Under the pieces are notes generated by a model. That model saw only the letters and a list, made by a program, of their open reading frames with translations, was not told the origin of the DNA and did not search any database. This document shows, piece after piece, positions 44,051 to 52,029 of a DNA stretch of 64,000 nucleotides. This DNA is from Pseudomonadota bacterium (GTDB taxonomy: Bacteria; Pseudomonadota; Gammaproteobacteria; Steroidobacterales; Steroidobacteraceae). The stretch spans positions 169,051 to 233,050 of the forward strand of contig JAEWAF010000132.1 in NCBI GenBank assembly GCA_023391815.1. The letters run 5' to 3'. The stretch's first letter is position 1. Every line of letters starts with the position of its first letter. The position numbers and the translations under genes are program-made.

Positions 44051-47000
44051 ATGTCGAAGCTGAGTGGCGCGCTGCGCGGTGCCGTGAGGTGCGCGGTTGC
44101 TCTTGCAGCCGCCACTGCTTTGGGTGTGGCAGTCGCGCAGCAAGTGGCTGTCAACATCAACATCGAAGCGCAGTCGGTCGACGCCGCGCTCCGGGAACTG
44201 TCACGCCAGGCGAATACCAACATCCTGTTTTCGCCAGCTGCCGTGCAGGGCCTGAGATCGACGTCGATCAACGCGGTGATGACGGCGGAGGAGGCGGCGA
44301 AGGCTTTGACCGCCGGGACCGATCTGGAAGTCGTGCGCGACTTGACCGGTGCGCTCATCGTGCGCCGTCGTCCGATATCCAAAACCAACTTCAATGAGCT
44401 GAATCCGGCCGACTTCGAGGTCGATCCCAATCTCGAATTGGAAGAAGTCATCGTCGTCGGCGTGCGGCGTGCCCTGGAGACCGCACAGGAGATCAAGCGC
44501 GACGCCGACACCTTTGTCGATTCGGTGACGGCGACGGACGTGGGCTCGTTTCCGGACAAGTCGGTGGCCGAAGCGCTCCAGCGCGTCGCTGGCATCACGG
44601 TGTCTCGACTGCAATCCAACGACGACAGTACGCACTTTTCGGCGGAGCCGGCCGGCGGGTTGATTCGGGGTCTGACGTTCGTTCGCACCGAGTTCAATGG
44701 TCGCGACAGCTTCTCCGCCGACGGCTATCGAGGCTTGAACTTCAATGACATCTCCCCGGAGTTGATGGCCGGCGTCGATGTGTACAAGAACCAGACGGCG
44801 GAGATGATCGAAGGCGGGATCGCCGGCACGGTCAACCTGCGAACACGTCTGCCGCTCGATGTTACCTCACGAGTCTTCTCGCTCACGGCGCGAGCGAACT
44901 ACGGCGACCGAAGCGACGACACGACGTACGAAGGCTCCGGCATCTTCGCCGATGTCTGGAACACCGACATCGGGCGCTTCGGGCTGCTCGCAAACTACGC
45001 CTATTCGCACTTGAAGACGCAAACCGAAGGCGTCGTCATGCAGCGGATCGGTACGTTTTGTAGCAGCGGCAATGCAGATGCGGATGGCAACGCGCTGATC
45101 GGCGCCGATGGTTCGGTTCCCTGCGATTCGTCGCCCTACGGTGGATCGGGTTGGCGTTACATGCCAAGCCAGGTGAACTTCTCTCAAGTGCTCTATGACC
45201 GTGTGCGTCGTGGCGCGTCGGCGGCGCTGCAGTTCGAGTCGACCGACCGACGCTGGCTCGCGACGGCGCAATACATGGATTCGAAGTACGACAACGCGTG
45301 GGGCGAGCGCAGCTCCAACATTTCTTTCTTCAGTCTCTGGGCAGCACCGGGTTATTCGCCCCAGAGCAACGCGGTGATCGCCCCGGCGGACGGCACGCCT
45401 GCATTCACCTTCGGTCCCGATGGGATGTTGGAATCCGGCGTGTTGACGCAACCGACCGGCGATTGGCTCGGCGGCAGCACGGCAGGCAATCTTGCGTATG
45501 GCTCGGCAGTGCCCGGGTTGCCTTTCGTGAACTACTGCGGACCTCAACCCGACGGCAGTCCTTCGACGTGTAGCACGCAACGCCAGGGAGTGTATGTCGG
45601 CAACGAGGCGCGTAATTTCGATCACGCGGAGGGTACGCGCGACGTCTCCTTCAATCTGCGTTGGAACGCGACCGATCGTTTGCGTGCAGTGTTCGATTTT
45701 CAGCGCATCGACGCCCAAACCGACAACTACGACATCCTGGTCGCGAACCGAACGATGGCGAATGCGAAGTATTCGACCAATCGTGACGGCACGCCTCGCA
45801 TCGAGCTGCTGCCCGGATCCAACGTCAACTACGCGCCGGGATTTCTGGCGAATCCACACAACTACTACATTCCATTCGTCCAGGATCATCTGGAGGACAA
45901 CGAGGCTCGCGAGACCGCGCTCCGGGGCGATCTGGAATATCGCATCGGCCGCACGTGGCTCGACTCGCTCAAGTTCGGGGCGCGCCATGCGAGTCGGAAG
46001 CAGCGAGTGCGCTATTCGGTCTACAACTGGTCGCCGATTGCCGCGCCTTGGCTGTGCAACGGACCCGGATTCAACATCGACAACTCGCAAGCCGCGCCCT
46101 ATCCGGCGGGCTGCGGCGAGGCAGGGCGTGTTTTTCGAGGATATGGCGCGGGTATCTGGGAGACTGGCAGCTTCGGCGACCTGTACGACGGCAGTGTGTT
46201 CGCGAACGGCCCGATGGTGTTCTTGAATCGGGAGACGTTGCTCGATCGTCAACGTCACATCGATGCGCTGAGTGGCGCGACGACCGGCTCGCCGATGGGA
46301 TGGACGCCGCTGTGTCAGCGCGCCACCAACACGGAGGGTTGTTTCATCGATCCCGAGATTCTCGATGTGGAAGAGCGGACCCGGGCCCTGTACGCGATGC
46401 TGCGGTTCGGCGGAGACAACGCGAATATCTTCGGCATCGGCGTTCGAGGAAACGTCGGGTTGCGTTACGTTCGCACGTCGGTGTCGAGCGCTGGCGGAGT
46501 GGCCTTCCCGACGGCCACCTGGTATCAGACCGCGGCTGCCACACCCTGCAACGCGCCGCTCGCCGCCGAGGATGTCACTCATCTTTCCTGCTGGTTGACG
46601 CCGGAGTTGCTGGCGTTCAGTAACGGCGCGGGTATCGAGAACGATCTGAGTCGCAGTCACGACAACCTCCTACCGAGCCTCAATTTGCGGTTTCAGCTGA
46701 GCGAGCGTCAGTACCTTCGGTTCGGAGCGTCCAGATCGTTGTCACGTCCGGATTTCGGGCTGCTGCGCAATCATGTCGGCGTGCAATCGCCGGTGATCGA
46801 TACGACGGCGAATTCGTCGTACGTGATCTATCGGTCGCCGGATGCGCCTCGCACGCCGGAGAACGTCACAGGCTATCGATTCGTGTTTCATGCCGACTCG
46901 GGATTCGGCGGGCTCGCGCCGATCACCGCGGATAATTTCGACCTCGCGTACGAGCACTACTGGGGCCGGAGTAGCTCGTTCAGCCTCGGACTGTTTCATA

Positions 47001-47683
47001 AGCGTCTCAACGGCAGTATCGCTTACGGCGAGTTCGAGCGTGAGCTCGAGAACAATGGCACGACGCAGACCGTGGTCGTGCGAGGTCCGCGCAATGGCGC
47101 GGGAGGCGGCACGCTGGACGGTGTCGAGGTCGCGTTTCAGACGTTCTTCGATTCTCTGCCGGCGCCCTGGGACGGATTCGGCGTGCAGCTGAATTACACG
47201 CATGTGAAGCAGTCCGGCATCAACAACTCGAATCTGGCGGTTCAGCCGGGGTACGCCCCCGGCGGCACGATCGCGTTCGGTGGCGGCCTGCAGGTCAACG
47301 ACAAGATCATCGACTCGCATCGGCTCGCCGGCATCTCCGACGATTCGTACAACGTCGTGGCGCTCTATGAGCGAGGTCCGATCGGCGTGCGGCTGGCGTA
47401 CAGCTGGCGCTCGGAATTCCTGACCAACAATCTCGACTGCTGCATCGGTCTGCCGATGTGGCAGAAGGCGGGAGGATATCTGGATGGCTCGGTTCGGCTG
47501 CAGGTCGGTAACAACGTCGAGCTGTCGCTGGACGGCTCCAATCTGCTCGATCGAACCACGGTGAATCAACAACAACTGTTCGGCGATTCGCCGTTGACGC
47601 CCGGTGCCGCGCCGGTGCGGCGGGACTCGGCATGGATTCGCAGCGACCGCCGCTTCCAGCTCGGCTTCCGGTTCAAGTATTGA
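44051..47683 (+). CDS. TonB-dependent receptor TBDR2 with STN signalling domain
   Basis: 1210 aa. Signal peptide (residues 1-29), then an STN domain at about 32-110 (VNINIEAQSVDAALRELSRQANTNILFSPAAVQGL...ALIVRRR) that contacts FecR, a TonB-box-like LEEVIVVGVRRAL, and plug and barrel as in TBDR1 (KSVAEALQRVAGITVSRLQ; barrel end AWIRSDRRFQLGFRFKY). Extracellular-loop cysteines line up with TBDR1 (FCSSGNADADG, WLCNGPGFN, PLCQRATNTEGCFIDPE, NNLDCCIGLPMW). With the sigma factor and FecR it forms a Fec-type surface signalling set. Confidence 0.93.
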   Translation: MSKLSGALRGAVRCAVALAAATALGVAVAQQVAVNINIEAQSVDAALRELSRQANTNILFSPAAVQGLRSTSINAVMTAEEAAKALTAGTDLEVVRDLTGALIVRRRPISKTNFNELNPADFEVDPNLELEEVIVVGVRRALETAQEIKRDADTFVDSVTATDVGSFPDKSVAEALQRVAGITVSRLQSNDDSTHFSAEPAGGLIRGLTFVRTEFNGRDSFSADGYRGLNFNDISPELMAGVDVYKNQTAEMIEGGIAGTVNLRTRLPLDVTSRVFSLTARANYGDRSDDTTYEGSGIFADVWNTDIGRFGLLANYAYSHLKTQTEGVVMQRIGTFCSSGNADADGNALIGADGSVPCDSSPYGGSGWRYMPSQVNFSQVLYDRVRRGASAALQFESTDRRWLATAQYMDSKYDNAWGERSSNISFFSLWAAPGYSPQSNAVIAPADGTPAFTFGPDGMLESGVLTQPTGDWLGGSTAGNLAYGSAVPGLPFVNYCGPQPDGSPSTCSTQRQGVYVGNEARNFDHAEGTRDVSFNLRWNATDRLRAVFDFQRIDAQTDNYDILVANRTMANAKYSTNRDGTPRIELLPGSNVNYAPGFLANPHNYYIPFVQDHLEDNEARETALRGDLEYRIGRTWLDSLKFGARHASRKQRVRYSVYNWSPIAAPWLCNGPGFNIDNSQAAPYPAGCGEAGRVFRGYGAGIWETGSFGDLYDGSVFANGPMVFLNRETLLDRQRHIDALSGATTGSPMGWTPLCQRATNTEGCFIDPEILDVEERTRALYAMLRFGGDNANIFGIGVRGNVGLRYVRTSVSSAGGVAFPTATWYQTAAATPCNAPLAAEDVTHLSCWLTPELLAFSNGAGIENDLSRSHDNLLPSLNLRFQLSERQYLRFGASRSLSRPDFGLLRNHVGVQSPVIDTTANSSYVIYRSPDAPRTPENVTGYRFVFHADSGFGGLAPITADNFDLAYEHYWGRSSSFSLGLFHKRLNGSIAYGEFERELENNGTTQTVVVRGPRNGAGGGTLDGVEVAFQTFFDSLPAPWDGFGVQLNYTHVKQSGINNSNLAVQPGYAPGGTIAFGGGLQVNDKIIDSHRLAGISDDSYNVVALYERGPIGVRLAYSWRSEFLTNNLDCCIGLPMWQKAGGYLDGSVRLQVGNNVELSLDGSNLLDRTTVNQQQLFGDSPLTPGAAPVRRDSAWIRSDRRFQLGFRFKY

Positions 47684-47746
47684 CTGAGGAATCGGCCTCG
47701 TCATTCGTCAGTGGTATGCGGCAGTCGCCGCGGTCTGGAGCTGCCT

Positions 47747-49768
47747 GTGAAATTTCTAATTGCGCTCACGTGTGTCCTCGCTTTCCAGGCTGCGTCGGTG
47801 CATGCCGCCGAGTGTGTCGATTCACCCGGCAAGGTACTGCGGGTTTGCGTTGGCGTGGAGGGCGGACGCGCGTTTTACGAGGTCAGCCGGCGAGGACAGC
47901 CGGTACTGATGCGTTCGGCGCTTGGACTCGTGTTCGTCGGCGACACGCAGGCGGACGTGTCGATCGGTGCGGTGAATCGAAGCTCCCACGACGCGACCTG
48001 GGAGCAACCTTGGGGCGAGCAGCGAGTCATCCGCGATCATCACAACGAAATGCGAGTCGCGATGCGCGGCGATCGTCGCGACCGCTCGTCCTTCGATCTG
48101 GTCGTACGCGCCTTCGATGAGGGCTTTGGGTTTCGTTATGAGCTCGCCGGTATTGCCGCGGACCAGGACGTTGCAATCAGCGATGAACTGACGCAGTTCC
48201 GGCCGGCCGGTAAGTATCAAGCGTGGTGGTTCGAGGCCTATCGGAAGGAGCGCGACGAGTACTTGTATCGTCGTACGCCGCTCGCACAGCTGACCACGGC
48301 CGAGACGCCGCTGACGTTGGAATCGCCGGGGTTGTTTCTTTCCATTCACGAGGCCGCGCTGGTCGATTACGCCAGCATGACGTTGCGTCTGACCGCGCCG
48401 GATACCTTGCAGGCCGATCTGATGCCTTGGTCGGATGGCGTCAAGGTTCGACGCAAAGGCCCTTTCCAGACTCCATGGCGAACCGTGCTGGTCTCCGAGA
48501 CACCGGGTGGGTTGGCCGACTCGCGCATGGAGCTGAACTTGAACGAGCCGAACAAGCTCGGCGACGTTTCTTCCTACGCGCGTCCCGGCAAGTACGTCGG
48601 CATCTGGTGGGAGATGCACCTGAATCGTTCGACGTGGGGCAGTGGACCCAGACATGGCGCGACCACGGCGAACACCGAGCGTTACATAGATTTCGCCGCG
48701 AAGCACGGCTTCGAGGGCGTGCTGGTCGAGGGCTGGAATACCGGCTGGGATGGCGATTGGATCGCCAATGGCGCTGGCTTCAGTTTCACCAAGGCGTATC
48801 CTGACTTCGATCTCGCGCAGGTGACTGCGTACGCGCAGAGCAAAGGCGTTGCCCTGATGGGTCACAACGAAACCGCGGGCGCGATTGCGAACTACGAGTC
48901 GCAGATGGCGGCGGGCTTCGAGCAATACTCGAAGTATGGTGTTCGCACGGTGAAAACCGGCTATGTGAAGCCCAATGGAACGATTCAACGGCGGACCGCC
49001 GATGGGACCTCCCATAACGAATGGTTCGCGGGTCAGTATCTCGTGCGACATCATCAACTCGTCGCCGAGACTGCCGCCAGGTACAGGATCGCGATCGATG
49101 TCCATGAGCCGGTGAAGGACACCGGCTTGCGACGCACCTATCCCAACATCATGTCGCGTGAAGGCGCGAGGGGACAGGAGTTCAACGCATGGGGCGATCC
49201 GACCAACCCGCCCGAGCACGTAGTGATCTTGCCGTTCACCCGATTGCTCGCCGGGCCCATGGACTTCACGCCGGGCATCTTCGACATCACCACAGGCAAG
49301 ACAGATGTTCAGAAGCGCGTGCAGTCGACGCTCGCGAACCAGCTTGCGCTGTACGTGGTGATTTACAGTCCGTTGCACATGGCGGCCGACTTGCCGGAGA
49401 ACTATGACAAGCATCCCGATGCCTTCCAGTTCATCAAGGATGTGCCGACGGATTGGGAACGCTCGCTCACCCTCGATGCGAGCATCGGCGATTACATCGT
49501 CGTCGCTCGACAGGAGCGTGGTGGCGACGATTGGTACTTGGGCGCGCTCACCGACGAACAGCCCAGGTCGTTGTCGGTCGCGCTGAATTTTCTGCAACCG
49601 GGGCGCAGCTATCGGGCGCAGATCTATCGCGATGGGTCCGATGCGGACTATCGAACCAAGCCGCTCGCCTACGTGATCGAGCAGCGCACCGTGCGCTCAA
49701 CGGATCGAGTGTCTCTAACGATGGGCCCGGGCGGCGGAGCGGCGATCAGGTTCAAGGCACTGAAGTGA
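47747..49768 (+). CDS. Glycoside hydrolase family 97 protein, secreted
   Basis: 673 aa. GTG start with GGAG seven bases upstream; signal peptide 1-20. The beta-sandwich N-terminal region is followed by the GH97 (beta/alpha)8 barrel: GKYVGIWWEMHLNRSTWGSG, FEGVLVEGWNTGWDGDW, LMGHNETAGAIANYES (Glu375), DVHEPVKDTGLRRTYPN and a C-terminal domain with SLTLDASIGDYIVVARQE. In the strand where retaining members have an Asp nucleophile this protein reads VKTGYV (Gly405), as in SusB-type inverting alpha-glucosidases. It follows TBDR2, so it probably releases sugars in the periplasm from glycan taken up by that receptor. Confidence 0.92.
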   Translation: MKFLIALTCVLAFQAASVHAAECVDSPGKVLRVCVGVEGGRAFYEVSRRGQPVLMRSALGLVFVGDTQADVSIGAVNRSSHDATWEQPWGEQRVIRDHHNEMRVAMRGDRRDRSSFDLVVRAFDEGFGFRYELAGIAADQDVAISDELTQFRPAGKYQAWWFEAYRKERDEYLYRRTPLAQLTTAETPLTLESPGLFLSIHEAALVDYASMTLRLTAPDTLQADLMPWSDGVKVRRKGPFQTPWRTVLVSETPGGLADSRMELNLNEPNKLGDVSSYARPGKYVGIWWEMHLNRSTWGSGPRHGATTANTERYIDFAAKHGFEGVLVEGWNTGWDGDWIANGAGFSFTKAYPDFDLAQVTAYAQSKGVALMGHNETAGAIANYESQMAAGFEQYSKYGVRTVKTGYVKPNGTIQRRTADGTSHNEWFAGQYLVRHHQLVAETAARYRIAIDVHEPVKDTGLRRTYPNIMSREGARGQEFNAWGDPTNPPEHVVILPFTRLLAGPMDFTPGIFDITTGKTDVQKRVQSTLANQLALYVVIYSPLHMAADLPENYDKHPDAFQFIKDVPTDWERSLTLDASIGDYIVVARQERGGDDWYLGALTDEQPRSLSVALNFLQPGRSYRAQIYRDGSDADYRTKPLAYVIEQRTVRSTDRVSLTMGPGGGAAIRFKALK

Positions 49769-49781
49769 ACGCACAAGCACG

Positions 49782-49810
49782 GCCCGTCCGCTTCGCATGA
49801 ACAGACGGGC
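49782..49810. terminator. Convergent-gene hairpin
   Basis: GCCCGTC at 49782-49788 pairs exactly with GACGGGC at 49804-49810, 15-nt loop, between the GH97 stop and the stop of the converging VOC gene. Confidence 0.5.
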
Positions 49811-49826
49811 GTTGGCGCACGGCCTG

Positions 49827-50294
49827 CTATTGCGCCGACTGCTTCATGAACTCTTCGGCGCGCCGGCACATCTCTTCAGGCGGCACGTCTTCGACGTGAG
49901 TCGCGACGGTCCACACATGGCCGAAGGGATCTTGCAGCGTTCCTGATCGATCGCCATAGAACTGAACCTTCACGGCCTGGAGCTCTTTGGCGCCGGCATG
50001 CAGCGCGCGCTTGAACACTTCATCGACCTTGTCGATATACAACATGATGCTCACGCCGGCGCCGCCGAGCGATTGAGGGCTGCGGTAACCCATTTCCGGG
50101 TATTCGTCGGCCAGCATGACCTTCGAATCGCCGATGGCGAGCTCGGCGTGGCCAATCTTGCCGTCGGGTTTCGGCATGCGCATGACCTCGCTCGCGCCGA
50201 ATGCCTTTCGATAGAACTCGATGGCCCGGGCCGCGTCGTTGACGATGAGGTAGGGTGTGATCGAGTGATAGCCTTCGGGAATCGGTTTGACCAT
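49827..50294 (-). CDS. VOC family protein (PhnB/glyoxalase-like)
   Basis: About 155 aa. The sequence is a pair of VOC beta-alpha-beta-beta-beta units: ITPYLIVNDAARAIEFYRKAFGASEVMRM and SIMLYIDKVDEVFKRALHAGAKELQ...YGDRSGTLQDPFGHVWTVATH. This resembles the PhnB/YdcJ-type proteins rather than classical glyoxalase I, and no substrate can be named. The start is ATG 50294 with GGAGGAGACG just upstream; the longer frame overlaps the promoter region of the neighbouring exporter. It is transcribed away from the exporter gene. Confidence 0.88.
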   Translation of the reverse strand: MVKPIPEGYHSITPYLIVNDAARAIEFYRKAFGASEVMRMPKPDGKIGHAELAIGDSKVMLADEYPEMGYRSPQSLGGAGVSIMLYIDKVDEVFKRALHAGAKELQAVKVQFYGDRSGTLQDPFGHVWTVATHVEDVPPEEMCRRAEEFMKQSAQ

Positions 50295-50442
50295 GATCGT
50301 CTCCTCCGGTGGCGGCGTGAAGGCTGAGCGTACGGCGGGCGCATGACATCGGAATAGCGGATATGGGAATGACGTTTCAGGAAAATACCGACATGCGCTG
50401 CGATTCGATGCGCTATTCAAAGCAAGGCGGAGAACCGCACGG

Positions 50443-52029
50443 ATGAACAGCTCGGCGTTCGTTGCCTGCGAAGAGAGCGTGCTTCGAGCCCGGCGCGATG
50501 GCGCTACGCCATGCGCGGAGCGCTCGAAGCCTTGGGTGCTCGCGGCCACCATCGTCGGCTCCAGCATGGCGTTCATCGATACTTCAGTCGTCAACGTTGC
50601 GCTGCCGGCCATTCAGTCCGATCTCGCGGCGCCCGTGCGCGAAGCGCAGTGGGTCGTCAACGCCTACATGCTGATGCTCGGTGCATTGCTTCTTGTCGGG
50701 GGCGCCGCCGGAGATCGATTCGGTCGGCGACGAATGTTTGTAATCGGTACCGTGCTGTTCGCGGTTGCTTCGGTTGCGTGCGCCCTGGCACCCAACGCGG
50801 CCGCGTTGATCGGGGCCAGAGCGATCCAAGGCGTGGGCGGCGCGCTGCTCGTTCCCGGCAGTCTCGCGATCATCAGTGCAACGTTCCCGGAGAGCGAACG
50901 TGGCCGAGCCATCGGCACCTGGGCCGGATCGTCGGCACTCACCACAGCCTTGGGTCCGGTGATCGGTGGGTGGCTCGTCGACACCTGGTCATGGCGAATC
51001 ATATTTCTGATCAACGTGCCGATTGCGGCCGTCGCGGTCGTGCTCGCGATCTGGCATGTACCCGAGAGTCGTATCGAATCGAACGACGTAGCGGTCGATT
51101 GGATGGGCGGCGCGTTGGCAGTCATCGGCCTCGGGGCGCTCGCCTATGGATTGACGCTCGCTTCGGAGAGTGGATGGATGGGAGCAGGTGTGTTGGGCTC
51201 GCTCGGACTTGCCCTCGTCACCCTGTGCCTGTTCGTGTGGCGCGAAGCTCGCGCACGGGCTCCGATGATGCCGCTGGAATTATTTCGGTCCAGAGACTTC
51301 AGTGGGGCGAACACGATCACGCTGCTGCTGTACTTTGCGCTTGGCGGCGCGATGTTCTTCATTCCCTTCAATCTGATTCGAGTGCAGGGGTATTCGGCGG
51401 CGCTCGCGGGCGCGTCGTTCCTGCCTTTCAGCTTGATCATGGGCGTACTGTCGCGCTGGTCCGGCGGGCTGATCGAGCGATACGGCGCCCGCACCCTGCT
51501 GACGATCGGTCCTGCGATCGTGGCTGTTGGATTTGCGCTGCTTGCGATGCCGAGCATCGGCGGGTCCTACTGGACGACGTTCTTTCCGCCGATGGTCGCG
51601 CTCGGGTTCGGGATGGCGGTGAGCGTGGCACCGCTCACGACAAGTGTCATGCGGGCCGTCGATGATCGTCACGCCGGCATCGCATCGGGTATCAACAATG
51701 CAACCGCGCGAATCGCCGGCATGCTCGCGGTTGCGGTCTTGGGCATGATCGCGGTGGCCGCCTTCGGTAACGCGATCGACGAGCGCATCGCGCAGATATC
51801 TCTATCGCACCAAGCACGCGAGCTCGTCCGTGCCGAGATACCGAAGCTGGCGGAAGCCGTGGCCCCGGCGTCAGTCGACGACGCGCAGCGCACGGCGCTT
51901 CAACAGGCGTTCAAGGAATCCTTCGTCCACAGCTTCCGAGTCGTCTCGCTGGTCGCAGCGGCGCTCGCCTTCGCGAGCGCCGTATGCGGATGGCTGACCA
52001 TTGAGCCGAACCGTCGTCCTAGAACTTGA
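50443..52029 (+). CDS. DHA2-family MFS drug exporter (EmrB/QacA type)
   Basis: 528 aa, about fourteen membrane spans. Motif FIDTSVVNVALPAIQ in span 1, QWVVNAYMLMLGALLLVGGAAGDRFGRRRMF (motif A) after span 2, GPVIGGWLVDTWSWRIIFLINVP (motif C) in span 5. Proton antiporter that expels hydrophobic or cationic compounds; substrate unknown. No EmrA-like adaptor is adjacent. It ends 11 bp inside the 3' end of the opposite-strand TBDR gene, so the two converge with no space for a terminator. Confidence 0.92.
   Translation: MNSSAFVACEESVLRARRDGATPCAERSKPWVLAATIVGSSMAFIDTSVVNVALPAIQSDLAAPVREAQWVVNAYMLMLGALLLVGGAAGDRFGRRRMFVIGTVLFAVASVACALAPNAAALIGARAIQGVGGALLVPGSLAIISATFPESERGRAIGTWAGSSALTTALGPVIGGWLVDTWSWRIIFLINVPIAAVAVVLAIWHVPESRIESNDVAVDWMGGALAVIGLGALAYGLTLASESGWMGAGVLGSLGLALVTLCLFVWREARARAPMMPLELFRSRDFSGANTITLLLYFALGGAMFFIPFNLIRVQGYSAALAGASFLPFSLIMGVLSRWSGGLIERYGARTLLTIGPAIVAVGFALLAMPSIGGSYWTTFFPPMVALGFGMAVSVAPLTTSVMRAVDDRHAGIASGINNATARIAGMLAVAVLGMIAVAAFGNAIDERIAQISLSHQARELVRAEIPKLAEAVAPASVDDAQRTALQQAFKESFVHSFRVVSLVAAALAFASAVCGWLTIEPNRRPRT

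Noticed and set aside
44867..46660. 597-codon open frame on the - strand opposite TBDR2
   Set aside because: Shadow of a GC-rich gene; no signal, domain or motif and an Arg/Val-rich composition.
47822..49597. 591-codon open frame opposite the GH97 gene
   Set aside because: Antisense to a well-recognised enzyme; no recognisable domain.
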